Shown piece after piece: positions 1 to 10,449 of a stretch of 64,000 nucleotides of DNA; the stretch's first letter is position 1, and every line of letters starts with the position of its first letter. Both the position numbers and the translations under genes were made by a program. Under the pieces are notes generated by a model. It ran no database searches. It was not told the origin of the DNA and saw only the letters and a program-made list of their open reading frames with translations. This DNA comes from Canna indica (taxonomy: Eukaryota; Streptophyta; Magnoliopsida; Zingiberales; Cannaceae): the NCBI GenBank assembly GCA_034359265.1, contig CP136890.1, positions 63,489,501-63,553,500 on the forward strand, written 5' to 3'.

Positions 1-422
1 TGAGTTTGAGTTAAGGCATACATGAGTTAAGCCATACAAGATATATAATTCAACATATGCATACAAATATATATATAACTCAACAAGGCATATGCTCCCC
101 CTATCAATGTGCATATCATTTTTGTAACTCCCCCTAACTATATGCATCATAAAAACAAATGCGATCTTACTTTTTCTCCCCCTTTTGACATTAATCAAAA
201 AGGGTAAGCACTAAGGTACAATTAATGAGTTTCATCATGAAAACCAAGAAAACCATAAAACCAAGTATCATCTATCACTATAGTCCTTCCTATTAATGTA
301 AGCCTATAGAAGACAAATATCAATAAGTCGCAAAGCCCCACTACAAAGCAATACATAAGTGTGATGATACCAGAATGCAATTTTTGATAACATATATGTT
401 TTGAAAACAAAACATCTTAACC
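1..422 (-). other. 3' noncoding region of copia 1 with polypurine tracts
   Basis: No gene is seen. On the minus strand there are several G-rich purine runs (near 92-100, 122-136 and 174-200, each containing GGGGGAG). Such runs precede the 3' LTR in SIRE/Tork-type copia elements and are candidates for the polypurine tract that primes plus-strand synthesis. The 62-codon open frame here (222-410) has no recognisable features. Confidence 0.55.
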
Positions 423-1905
423 ACTAGGAAAAGCACAAATCCCTAATTGCATCCTTAAGTTTGTAAAGATTTCCTCGCCCAAGGGTTTTGTAAATATATC
501 GGCAAGTTGTTTGTCGGTGGATACAAATTCTACGAATATATTTCCCTTAGTCACATTATCCCTAAGAAAATGGTGCCTTAGATCAATATGCTTAGTCTTA
601 GAGTGTAAAATAGGATTTTTTGTTAAGTTTATTGCACTAGTATTATCACAATGAATAGGTATACAAGAATACTTAAGTCCATAATCTAAAAGAGTTTGTC
701 TTATCCAAAGGACTTATGCACAACAACTAGCCGCAGCGATGTATTCCGCTTTGGTAGTTGAAAGTGAAACTGAGTTTTGTTTCTTTGAGAACCAAGAAAT
801 AAGACTCGCTCCTAAGAATTGACAACACCCACTAGTGCTTTTTCTATCTACTTTACACCCGACAAAATCTGCGTCCGAAAAATCGATTAATTCAAAGGAT
901 GTATCACATGGATACCATAGACCTAAGTCAACCGTGCCCTTCAAATATCTCAATATGTGTTTGACCGCATTTAAATGAGACATTTTAGGACAAGATTGAA
1001 ACCTAACACATGCACAAACACTAAACATGATATCGGGTCTACTTGCGGTTAAGTAAAGAAGACTACCAATCATACCTCGATATTGTTTTTCGTCAACTTC
1101 GACACCATCTTCATCTTTGTCAAGCTTGATGGATGTGCTCATTAGTGTAGAAGCTATCTTGGCTTCATTCATCCCAAACCTTTTGATGAGCTCATTTGTG
1201 TACTTGGCTTGATTGATGATAATTCCTTTGTTGGTTTGCTTGATTTGGAGGCCAAGCATGAAGGAGAGCTCTCCCATCATGCTCATATCAAATTAATCTT
1301 GCATACATTTAGCAAACCACTTACAAAGAGTTTCATTAGTAGCACCAAAAATTATGTCATCAACATAAATTTGAACTAATAAGATATTATTTTCATGATG
1401 TTTAATAAAAAGTGAAACATCGGCTTTTCCAACGTTAAAATCTTGTTCAATTAAAAAGTTTGAAAGCCTTTCATACCAAGCCCTAGGGGCTTGTTTTAAA
1501 CCATATAATGCTTTTTAAAGTTTGAAAACATGGTTTGGAAACTCAAAACTTTCAAATCCGGGGGGTTGTTCGACATATACTTCTTCATTGATAAAACCAT
1601 TTAAAAATGCACTTTTGACATCCATTTGAAAGAGTTTAAAACCTTTAAAACTAGCATACGCCAAAAGCATTCGAATTGCTTCTAATCTAGCTACGGGAGC
1701 ATAAGTTTCATTATAATCTATCCCTTCTTGTTGATTGTACCCTTGTGCCACTAATCTAGCTTTGTTTCTAATGACTAAACCTCCTTCATCTAACTTATTC
1801 CTAAATACCCATTTAGTCCCAATTATGGTTTGTCCGCTAGGTCTAGGTACTAAGTTCCATACATCATTTCTTGCAAATTGATTGAGTTATTCTTGCATAG
1901 CTATT
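423..1905 (-). pseudogene. pol: copia 1 reverse transcriptase and RNase H (broken)
   Basis: This is the C-terminal part of the copia polyprotein, which would copy element RNA into DNA and degrade the RNA strand. The frame shows the RT start (KARLVAQGYNQQEG, then FQMDVKSAFLNG), the catalytic YVDD box (plus strand about 1357-1368), the KQAPRAWYE motif and a copia RNase H with DRKSTSG and LSTTKAEY. It closes with the family's usual ADIFTKPL tail near 450. The whole stretch is in one frame, the same as protease and integrase, but stop codons interrupt it at 1515-1517 and 714-716 and in the short stretches between, so it is inactive. A downstream stop near 423 ends pol. Confidence 0.92.
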
Positions 1906-2768
1906 ATTCAAAACTCATCTTCTATTGCTTCCTTAATGTTCTTAGGCTCTACTTGAGATATAAATGCTACATATTGACAAATATCTTTGAGTTTAGAGCG
2001 CGTTACCACTCCCGTTGATGGTTCTCCAATGACTTGATCAATTGGATGATCCCTTGTCAACCGATATCCTTTGGGGAGAGGTGGTAGAGCTTCTTCTTCC
2101 TCATCTTCAACTTGAGGTAGAGTTGAGGATGATGGTTCTTCATGTTGAGTTTCCTCATTGTCTTCATCCTCCACCTCTTTGTCATGAAGTGTGAGGTCCT
2201 CAAGTTCCTCACCTACATTTACAATCTTCACATTTCAAGAAGAATCATTAGTTTCATCAAATGTGACATGCATTGATTCTTCAACAACCATAGTTATACG
2301 ATTGTATACTCTATATGCCTTAGAATTAATGGAGTAACCTAGGAAAATGCCTTCATCGGATTTAGAATCAAATTTTCCTAAATGCTCTTTAGTGTTTAAG
2401 GTAAAACATTTGCATCCAAAAACATGAAAATATCCCACATTTGGGATTTTACCATTCCAAAGCTCAAAAGGTATTTTCTTAATTTTAGGTCTCAATAAAA
2501 CGCAATTAAGCACATAACAAAGATGTATTTATGGCTTCGGCCCAAAAATACTTAGGCAAGTTATTTTCGCAAAGCATGGTCCTAGCTATCTCTTGTAAGG
2601 TTCTATTCTTTCTCTCAACCACCTCATTTTGTTGAGGGGTCCTAGGGAAGAAAATGTATGTTCAATACCCAAATCATCATAAAATTTGGAAAAAAATTTA
2701 TTTTTAAACTCTCCTCCATTATCACTTCTTATTTTTAAAATTGAAACTCCTTTCTCATTTGTAACCTT
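1906..2768 (-). pseudogene. pol: copia 1 integrase C-terminal half and linker (broken)
   Basis: It continues the pol frame. At 2514-2768 the catalytic-core motif SDNGGEF is present, then the frame is lost near 2640 (apparent 1-bp indel) and restored near 2515, so the ERKNRTLQEIAR region reads only in another frame. At 2235-2513 the integrase C-terminal motif HVFGCKCF and FLGYS are intact. 1908-2231 encodes an acidic linker rich in Glu, ending in DQVIGEPSTGVVTRS, typical of SIRE-type elements before RT. Stops at 2235-2237 and 1908-1910 break it. Confidence 0.88.
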
Positions 2769-3536
2769 TTAAGTAAATTTTTTGAAAAACTCAAAAGTTT
2801 CATTTTTCTTAGCTAAAAAGAAAATCCATGTAAATCTAGAAAAATCATCAACTAGTACATTGCAATATAGTTTTCCCCCTAGACTAGCTATATCACATGG
2901 ACCAAAAAGATCCATGTGCACAAGCTCAAGAGTTCTAGATGTACTTACTTGATTAATGCTATGAAATGAAGATTTAACTTGCTTGCCTAGTTGACATGCA
3001 TCACAAAGTTTGTCTTTTTCAAATTTTATCTTGGGTAGTCCTTTAACTAGTTCTTTCTTAGATATTTCTTGGATGAGGCTCATGCTAGCATGTCCAAGCC
3101 TTCTATGCCACAACTAAGAATCATTTTCCATGGCAACCAAGCATCTAACATGGGGATTAGACAAGACATTTAAATCTAATGTGTAGACATTTTCTTGCCT
3201 ATTTCCAATAAACATGATGTCATTAGATGGTGCACTCCTAATGATACATTTAGATGCTTCAAAAATAATTATATATCCATTGTCACACAATTGTGATATG
3301 CTAATCAAGTTATGTTTTAACCCATCAACTAGTAAAATATTTTTAATGCATAGGTAAGAAAGTATACCTATATCACCAATGCCAATAATCTTACCTTTGG
3401 CATTGTCTCCAAATGTTACATATCCACCATCTTTGCTTGATAGGGTTGCAAATAAGTTGATATCACCCGTCATGTGTTTTGAGCAACCACTATCCAATAT
3501 CCAAGTGCTTCTACTTGCTTGAGGATGCTTCTCCAT
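2769..3536 (-). pseudogene. pol: copia 1 protease, GAG-pre-integrase and integrase start
   Basis: 3536-3117 encodes the aspartic protease with its active-site motif WILDSGCSKHMTG, so the catalytic DSG is kept. An in-frame TAG at 3114-3116 separates it from the GAG-pre-integrase zinc-binding motif WHRRLGH...CDACQLGK and the first integrase catalytic Asp (LVDDFSRFTW). A second stop follows at 2769-2771. Since the frame continues across both stops, these are point mutations. The protease would cut the polyprotein and the integrase would insert cDNA in the nucleus. Confidence 0.92.
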
Positions 3537-3786
3537 CTACAAAAGGAGAAGAAACTATTTTAGGTACCCAAATTTTCTTGGGTCCTTGAGTGTTAGTCAT
3601 TTTAGGAACCCAAGTAAATCTAGCATATGGGTTCCTCCTCAATGCACAATCTTTAGCCATATGGCCAAATATACCACAAGAAAAATAACTTCCATTAAAT
3701 TTCCTTTTATTGTGTGTGTGAGCATGGAAGTGTGATGATTTTTTTGCATGGATAACCTTAGGCATGACATTTTGTAGGGTTGTCAT
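3511..3786 (-). CDS. copia 1 second zinc-knuckle region (gag/pol boundary)
   Basis: A 91-codon frame encodes a Lys/His-rich segment, a CCHC-like knuckle (YFSCGIFGHMAKDCAL) and a repeated WVPK motif, a layout found in SIRE-type gag C termini. The first Cys of the knuckle is Tyr, so zinc binding is doubtful. It is out of frame with both gag upstream and pol downstream, which indicates small indels on both sides. The same block recurs in copia 3 (33518-33964). Confidence 0.75.
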   Translation of the reverse strand: MTTLQNVMPKVIHAKKSSHFHAHTHNKRKFNGSYFSCGIFGHMAKDCALRRNPYARFTWVPKMTNTQGPKKIWVPKIVSSPFVDGEASSSK

Positions 3787-5159
3787 TTTTTATTTAGCAT
3801 GCAAAGTTCCTTTTTCAATGTTAGCATGCTATCATTCAAGTGCTCTACTTGATCACTTAAGTACTTGTTTTCATCTTCCAATTTTTTGTTGTCATTTTCT
3901 AAGTTTTTCTTAGCTATATCTAGGGCATGTTTCTCTTCCTTAAGGGTATCTACTTTTTTCCTTAAAGCATTGCATGAGAGTAGTAAACTATCATTTTCTA
4001 GTTCTAAAGATTTATTTTCCTTTTTAGGCTCTTTAAACTTTCTCCTAATAGCATTGAATTCATCATGCATTTGATAAAATTTATTTTCTAATTCTTCTTG
4101 AGTATAAGAAAGCTCACCAAATGTAAATATTACCTCATGATCATTTGCCATCAAGCAAAGATTTGTCTTTTCACTCTTTGAGTCTTCTTCGCTCGATGAA
4201 GCCTCACCTCCATCCCACGAAGCCATCATTGCCTTCTTCTTCTTCTTCTTCTTCTTCTTCTTCTTGTATTTGTCCTTTTTGTGAGGGTTGGAGGTGGAAG
4301 CCATCTTGAGAAGTGGGCAATCCTTCCTTAGATGCCCGGCCTTGTTGCAATGGTAGCATGTGTAGCCTCCTCTTCCCTTTCTCATGCCTCCTCTCATGAA
4401 GCTCATAAATCTCCTTGCCAACATTGCCATTTCCTCAAATTCATCCATCTCTTCCTCGGATGATGAGGATTCTTCTACTCGGTGTGATGCTTTTAAGGCA
4501 ATGGTTTTGCCTTTGGGGGCATCTTCCTCCTTGTATTGCTTCATATGGGTCTCATGTGTCATGGGAGACCCAATGAACTCGGTGATCTTCAAGGTGCTCA
4601 TATCCTTCGCTTCCATGATTGTGATGACCTTGGGCTCCCAAGCTTTTGGAAGGGAACGTAGGAGCTTCCTTACCTTCTCCTCTTCCCTTATTTCTCTGCC
4701 AAGGTTAGCTAATCCATTTGTAATATTTTGAAATCTAGCATACATGGCATCAATGGATTCATGCGATAACATTTTGAACATTTCATAGTCATGCATGAGT
4801 AAGCTTATTTTAGATTCCTTAACTTGTGAAGTCCCTTCATGTGTGGTCTCTAGGACCTTCCAAAGTTCATATGCGGACTTACAAGTAGAAATCCTATTGA
4901 ACTCATTAATTGATAGGCCGCAATATAATGCATTGACAGCCTTTGCATTAGCATTAAAGAGTCTAATCTCATCTTGGTCCCAATCATCCATGTCCTTAGT
5001 AGGTTGCTTATACTCTACTTGTATCATCCTCCATACATCCATGCCTAGTGATTGTAGGAAGCCATTCACACGAATCTTCCAGTAGACATAGTTGTTTCCA
5101 TCGAATAGTGGTGGAGTATGAGTAGAGGACCCTTGAGCTAGTTGGATTTCACTAGACAT
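3783..5159 (-). CDS. gag: copia 1 Gag polyprotein
   Basis: An uninterrupted 458-residue frame. It starts with the copia gag N terminus (LFDGNNYVYWKIRVNGFL, DUF4219-like), followed by the UBN2/gag-polypeptide domain (about residues 60-200, AYELWKVLETTHEGT). A CCHC zinc knuckle (CYHCNKAGHLRKDC, about residue 275) binds RNA in the capsid, then comes a run of 11 lysines and a long coiled coil (about residues 345-458, heptads rich in Leu, Lys, Glu, Asn). The start lies 44 bp inside the primer-binding site, as expected. Gag forms the cytoplasmic virus-like particle. It is the only copia 1 gene still fully open. The lysine run is coded by a CTT/TTC-type microsatellite at 4228-4264. Confidence 0.93.
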   Translation of the reverse strand: MSSEIQLAQGSSTHTPPLFDGNNYVYWKIRVNGFLQSLGMDVWRMIQVEYKQPTKDMDDWDQDEIRLFNANAKAVNALYCGLSINEFNRISTCKSAYELWKVLETTHEGTSQVKESKISLLMHDYEMFKMLSHESIDAMYARFQNITNGLANLGREIREEEKVRKLLRSLPKAWEPKVITIMEAKDMSTLKITEFIGSPMTHETHMKQYKEEDAPKGKTIALKASHRVEESSSSEEEMDEFEEMAMLARRFMSFMRGGMRKGRGGYTCYHCNKAGHLRKDCPLLKMASTSNPHKKDKYKKKKKKKKKKKAMMASWDGGEASSSEEDSKSEKTNLCLMANDHEVIFTFGELSYTQEELENKFYQMHDEFNAIRRKFKEPKKENKSLELENDSLLLSCNALRKKVDTLKEEKHALDIAKKNLENDNKKLEDENKYLSDQVEHLNDSMLTLKKELCMLNKK

Positions 5160-5202
5160 CTTAATTTGTAGGGAAGATGGTTAAATCTAATCCTACGACC
5201 TA

Positions 5203-5214
5203 GCTCTGATATAA
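5203..5214 (-). other. copia 1 primer-binding site
   Basis: On the minus strand this reads TTATATCAGAGC, against TGGTATCAGAGC, the complement of the initiator tRNA-Met 3' end used by most plant copia elements. The last nine positions match and the LTR-proximal bases have drifted. It lies 2 bp inside the LTR. Confidence 0.8.
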
Positions 5215-5216
5215 AT

Positions 5217-6526
5217 TGTTGAATGAAAATCCACACTAGAAGGGGGGGTTGAATAGTGTGTATCATTTTTTTTAATATTTAGTCAATATTCTTTTGCTCA
5301 ATTTTAACTTCAACCAAATTCAAATGCAACTCAATAATGTTTGTTATCAAATATCAAACACAACAATAAGCAAACAATCAAGACAATGCTAATGCGAGGA
5401 AATATAGTGGTTCTGCCAACCGCCTACTCCACTACCTTGGCTCCACACCAAGGATTTCTAACCAACTACTTTATAGAACTTGTGTTTCCCTTTGAATACA
5501 ACTGACGACACGATTCTCACCTCTTTGAGAAATCCTCAAACCTATTCACCAAGGCAAAACACAATTCTACAAAGTCTACCCCTAAGTGTTTACTCTAGCA
5601 CACCTAGCAAGCTATTACAAATGAAAACAAGTTTAAACAACTCTTAAAATACAATGAAAAGAGATAAGAATTGAAAGAAAGAACCAATGCTCTTTTCCCC
5701 AAGCCTTCAAGCCTCCAACTCGCCAAGTCGTAGAGCTCGAATCAAATCCCGAGTTGAGGAAGAAAGGGCGCTTGAAAAATTCATTGATGAAAGAACCGAG
5801 CGCAAGCAATTGATATTTTGAAGACTTAAGAATCTCCTTTGAATGCTCAATTAAGTTTCTAAGAGGTATTAAGGGAGTTAGGTGAGGGGTATTTATAACC
5901 CCTCAACCAAACGGTTGTTCAACGGACGGAAAACTAGCCATTTCCGTCGTTCGATCGCTTGCCAGTCGATCATCGGTCGACCGACCGTTCGACAGTCCAT
6001 CGACCGCTGGAAATTCCAGCTTCTACCACTCTGTCTGATCGATTGGAGGGTCGATCGCCAGACGCAATTAAGCTTCTATGTTGTTTGGTCGATCGCTCGG
6101 TCGACTGACACAGCTACTGCCAGATTTTGGCATCGGTCGATCGATCGAAGTAGCCTTTTGTCGTTTCTTACCCATCTTCGGTCGACCGCCACTTCTTCCG
6201 ACCAGACGACCGAACTCAGGTTGAGGCTGATTTTTTCTTTATCTTTATTACATGCTTTTTCATAGGTTTAGTTACCAAGTTTTGACTTGGATAACTTTAC
6301 AACTAGGCTTGGGATAAGATCATCTTAGGGGTATATTACAAGATATCTACTCAATCTATACCCGAGCCTTTCTTTGACGTTCATTTCTTTTCTTTTGTTT
6401 CTCCGAACGAAGTTCGCATGCTTATCGCAACCTCAACCTGAACTCAAAACTTCACACATAAATTAAATACTTGTTTGTTATCATCAAAGCGAAGATCAAA
6501 GCTCAAGAGGAACCCTCAAGCCAACA
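5217..6526 (-). repeat. copia 1 5' LTR (1310 bp)
   Basis: The ends are TGTTG...CAACA, inside the primer-binding site on one side and joined to gypsy LTR sequence (GTTCC at 6527) on the other. The first bases (GTTGAATAGTGTGT after a G run) recur at the starts of the other copia LTRs in this window, which places them in one superfamily. It carries the element's promoter. Confidence 0.93.
5889..6195 (-). promoter_or_regulatory. copia 1 U3 TATA box and GTCGAC/GATCGA palindrome cluster
   Basis: On the minus strand a TATA box (GGTTATAAAT, 5889-5900) is preceded by about 260 bp packed with GGTCGACCGA- and GATCGATC-type words, many of them palindromes. The layout is the same in the LTRs at 26276, 28970, 43973 and 48772. 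A role in transcription or silencing is inference. Confidence 0.6.
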
Positions 6527-8451
6527 GTTCCGAGATGAATTCAGTGGTTCAATCAGAACTCAAATCAGAGTTAGAACGGGTTAGATACGGGCTAGTTTAG
6601 TCGGTTAAATTAAGCAGGGGTATTTTGGTCATTTGGACGTGTGGCCAGGGGTTTTTGCCACACGCCACCCAAGGTTCAAGAGAGGAGGAGGAGAGGGGCC
6701 GCCGAGAGGAAGAGGAGGGATTCTGGTGCCAGATTTCGCAAGATCATCGGCGTTCAACGTAGGAGGACCCTTAGTTTCTTCTTCCTTCCCATTTTCTCCA
6801 AAAGAGGTGAGTGGATTAGACTTCTTTCTCCTCTTTTCTCCATCAGCCATGTCACCCCTATGTCACGGGGTTCTTGATGATTTTCGTTGGGTTTTTCGTG
6901 GATTGAATCGGATATTCGCGTTGAGGTTTTTACCGTGATCGCAATGATTCTATCGGAGTGATTTTTGGGGCCACTTGGCCACCCCTTTTCCTTGCTGTGC
7001 CGCCCCCTTATCTTTGAATTCTTGATGGATTCTTTGTGTAATCTTGATGGTTGTTGAGGGTTCTTGGTGGTGGTTGGGTATCTTGAGGAAAGGAAGGGTT
7101 TTGGGGAAGAACTAGGGTAGGCCGCCCCCTTAGGACCCCTTTTGGTGCCTTAGGGTGGTCGGCCAATTAAGGACAGCTTGGGATAAACATAAAAAGTGGA
7201 TTTTTACACGTTAGGGACATACTTTAGGGTACATTAGATCCTTCTACACTTCAGGGAAATTGTAGAGACATATATATAGGGAATTGAGTGCCCTAAGGAC
7301 ACCTAGAGACCCTTTAACCCAAGGACGACATTAGGCTAAGCCGACCCTTAGGGAACCCAAGGAGGGCTGAGCCCTCTATGCCCCTAGAGTAGTCGGATAG
7401 AGGGGAAGGCCGGCCCTAGGGTACATGGCCAGGGGAGGGAAAAGATCGGGTCTAAACCGAGTAGGAAAATTAGGAGATGTTGCATTGTTTACTTCTTATA
7501 TATGCATGTTTTTCCCGAAAGCCTCGCTGGTGCAGGGAAGGTATGCCCCAAGGAGACAGCGTTGGCCTTATTCCGAAAGTCTGGCTGGTGCGGGGAGATC
7601 ATACCCCAAGGAGACAGCCCAGAGACCCGAGCAGGTGAGGGGAATGTATGCCCCAATAGGCTAGCTTGGAAGAGCCAGTGATGGTGAGGGGAGAGCATAC
7701 CCCAACAGGCCGATATTGAGCTGGGAGGTAGTACGGCGGCCACCCGTCTACCTGCCCCTTGTGGCTATGTGGGACCGACGGGTCCGGTGGTGATGCATGT
7801 GGATGATTGCATTGAACATGTGGATGATTGCATTGAGCAAATTATATGTTGTGGTATTTTCTGCAGGGCTGCTAAGCATTAACGAGGATGATTGCGCTAC
7901 TAAAAATAAATGCTCAAAATAAATATGTTTTATGCTCTTATACTTACCTGTATGTTTTGATTATTGCATGATGATGTTGATGTGTTGGAAATTGAGGACT
8001 GACCTACTCACTAAGTCCGAGTGGACTTACCCCTCATTTTATTGTATTTTTTAGCACCTGAGCTAGATCAGAGATGTACTGGGGTGCAGTAGCGCGGCTG
8101 GTGGCGGTAGGACAGCGGGTCTCGTGACATGTCATGGTCGAGGGGGATACCGAACCCTTTCTTTTTTTGTTTTCATTGAGTCAGTGAGTCATGTCGACTC
8201 GGTTTATTTGTTTCCTCATTTTTATTACTTGAGATGTTTTGATTAGAAATTGAACTTTGAAACAAATCTGGAATTTTGTATTATTGAGTTGGTGATTTAG
8301 GATTTTATTGAATTTAAAAGTTTCTTTTAAAATCCTTGAGTTATTATTAAATGTTCAGGTTTGATTTATATGTAATTGTGGTTTGAGTCGGGGTTAGGCT
8401 TCGGGGTACGTGGCGTACCCTGGCCGGTCATACCGGGTTTGGGGTGTGACA
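6527..8451 (+). repeat. chromovirus 1 5' LTR (right part)
   Basis: It aligns by eye with 18082-20234, with many substitutions. The part equivalent to 17904-18081 is missing here because copia 1 inserted at that point and the rest lies off-window. It ends GGGGTGTGACA before the PBS. Relative to the 3' LTR it lacks about 235 bp near 7510. It includes imperfect repeats at 7500-7720 (GGTGNGGGGA...ATGCCCCAA units). Open frames at 6633-6938 and 7425-7664 recur in the LTR copy and are not genes. Confidence 0.92.
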
Positions 8452-8649
8452 AAGTTGGTATCAGAGCGGGAACGACATATGATAGTAGGTATCATATGGG
8501 GCATTGCTAGCGTGTCATCATATGGTATGTCCTAGTCACGAGATCGATAGTTGAACCTACGTACTAGCGGCGGTACGTGTTTCTTTTGTTGAATTCATTG
8601 ATTGTATATATGTTAAATTGTGTGGTTCTTGCTTTCTTATTTATTAGCA
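8452..8649 (+). other. chromovirus 1 primer-binding site and leader
   Basis: TGGTATCAGAGC at 8456-8467 is an exact 12-base match to the complement of the initiator tRNA-Met 3' end, 4 bp after the LTR. The remainder is untranslated leader up to the gag ATG at 8650. Confidence 0.9.
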
Positions 8650-9936
8650 ATGGAGGCGCATGAAGATGCTGTAATGAGTGGAAGCGGAATCAACTCCGCT
8701 GCCAGACGAGGCCGATGCTGGGGTCGCGGCCGAGGCCGTGCTTCCGACCATGCGGCTCAGGAGGAGGCAATGCAGGACCCGAGGGTTGCACTACTAGAGA
8801 CTCAGGTGGTGGAGCTGACCGAATAGCTTCATAGAGAATGAGACGAATTCCGTAAAGAACGGGAGGAGTTCCGTAGGGAACGAGAGGAGCTTCGTAGGGA
8901 GCGGGAGCTGACGCGGCAGTATACCCCACTTGTATCACCAGTGGCACCCGCAGTGACCGAGCCGGTTCAGTTTGGATATGTGGAGGAGGTTTGGCAAGAA
9001 CCAGTGGTATGCAAGTCGTTGTACAAGGACTTCATAGGGCTAAAGTCACTAGTATTCACAGGTGAGGATCATGTAGTGGAGGTGACGGCCTTCCTAAATG
9101 ACTGCACCGAGTTATGTTCAGTCTTGGAGTGTTCCTCTGAAGCGATGGCGCACATCATTGGGCTACAGCTTAGGGGCCCAGCGAAGGAGTGGCACCAGTC
9201 GTGGAGGGCACGTTGGGGGACTCGTGCACTAGCCCCTACGCAGGGAGAGTTCCGGACGACTATCATCGAAAAGTACCTACCTAGGAATGTTCATGAGAGA
9301 CAGGCTAGGGAGTTCGAGCAGCTTTGCCAGACGGGCACCATGACGATGTCGAAGTACGAGATCGAGTTCACACGACTATCCCTTTACCACCCATCTCTGG
9401 TGGCGATCGAGACAGACCAAGTGAGGCGGTTCGTGGAGGGTCTGAGGGTGCAGATTGGCAGGCTCATACATTACACCGAGGATACTACCTTTGTTGAGGT
9501 GGTGGACGAGGCGATGCGAAAGGAGGCCATGGTACCTATCGATCAACAGGATGGACCAGCTCAGAAGAGGTTCCGGCCGCACCGACAAGGGGATAGGCGC
9601 ACTCAGTCTGAGGGTGCCAGTCTTGGGATGGTGCGCACGCAGAGCCAGGGACAGGGAGGTTTCAGAGGTCATGCATCGACGAGACCACCAACGACTACTC
9701 GGAGTGCCATAGTACCAGGAGGACAGAGAGGCGAGGTGCCAAAGTACGGGCAGTGCGGGAGGAGGCATAGAGGAGTGTGCTATGGTCCGAGTATCTGCTT
9801 TGGGTGTGGCCAGCCTGGTCACATCAGGAAGAACTGCCCTGCAGGCAGTCAAGCAGCAGTACCACCAAGAGGGAGAGCTCCTATGCCAACATCTTCGGTG
9901 GCGCAATGGACTCAGACTCATGGGACAGGGCATTAG
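8650..9936 (+). pseudogene. gag: chromovirus 1 Gag (two early stops)
   Basis: It begins at the ATG (MEAHEDAVMSG). A basic, Arg/Gly-rich and then Glu/Arg-rich coiled stretch follows, interrupted by in-frame TAG (8824) and TGA (8838). From 8941 a retrotransposon-gag domain (LRGPAKEWHQSW, then GEFRTTIIEKYLP) leads to a CCHC knuckle (CFGCGQPGHIRKNC, 9796-9837). Gag packages element RNA into particles. The closing TAG at 9934 is in frame with the protease, so the ancestor had one gag-pol frame and this stop is probably a mutated Gln codon. Confidence 0.92.
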
Positions 9937-10449
9937 CGCACGGCGGGCCCAGGGAGGCCACCTGCTCGTGTTTTCGCATTGATTCTTGAGGGCGCAGAGG
10001 CATCCAATGCAGTAGTGACAGGTATCATTTTAGTTAGTACATTACCTGCTTATGCAATGTTTGATCCAGGTGCTACTCATTCATTCCTATCTGAGTTGTT
10101 GGCATTGAGATTGGGAAAAGATATGAGTTGGTTAGCTGAACCATTAGCAGTGTCTACACCTACGGGCAGTACTGTTGTTGCGAGCACGGTCTTCAGGGAC
10201 TGCGACATTTCCATAGGTGGGCACGATCTGAAAGCGGAACTAACGCTACTATCGACCTTAGAGTTGGATGTAATTCTAGGCATGGATTGGCTATCAGCCC
10301 ATTATGCATCGGTTAATTGCAGGACAAAGGTGATGACATTTTGCAAGCCGGGAATACCACCCTTTACCTTCCAGGGTGATGGGCAAGGAGACTCTATCAG
10401 GGTGATTTTTGCTCTTCGGGCCCGCAAACTTATGATGGGTGGCTGTTAG
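9937..10449 (+). pseudogene. pol: chromovirus 1 aspartic protease
   Basis: In the same frame as gag. The retropepsin motif reads FDPGATHSFLS instead of the usual FDSGATHSF, so the DSG active site is altered. The second conserved element, LDVILGMDWLSAHYASV, is intact. It would cleave Gag-Pol in the particle. A TAG at 10447-10449 ends the segment in frame with RT. Confidence 0.9.

Larger units (their letters stand above)
1..6526 (-). mobile_element. Ty1/copia retrotransposon 1 (SIRE-like), runs off left edge
   Basis: Read on the minus strand the order is 5' LTR (6526-5217), primer-binding site, gag, second zinc knuckle, protease, GAG-pre-integrase, integrase, reverse transcriptase, RNase H: the Ty1/copia order. 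The large gag with a long coiled-coil tail and the linker with a DQVIGEP-like motif before RT fit the SIRE lineage (inference from family knowledge). The 3' LTR lies left of base 1. The element interrupts a gypsy LTR: bases after 6526 match 18082 onward in the other gypsy LTR. Premature stops make it non-autonomous. Confidence 0.93.

Noticed and set aside
4195..5159. Plus-strand frames (4384-4731, 4795-5085) opposite copia gag
   Set aside because: Antisense shadows of the intact gag frame.
6633..6938. Open frames of 73-101 codons on both strands, repeated at 18214-18516
   Set aside because: They lie inside the two LTRs of the chromovirus and recur only because the LTRs are duplicates; no domain and frames shift between copies.
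9376..9933. 185-codon minus-strand frame opposite chromovirus gag
   Set aside because: Shadow of the GC-rich gag sense frame; no recognisable domain.
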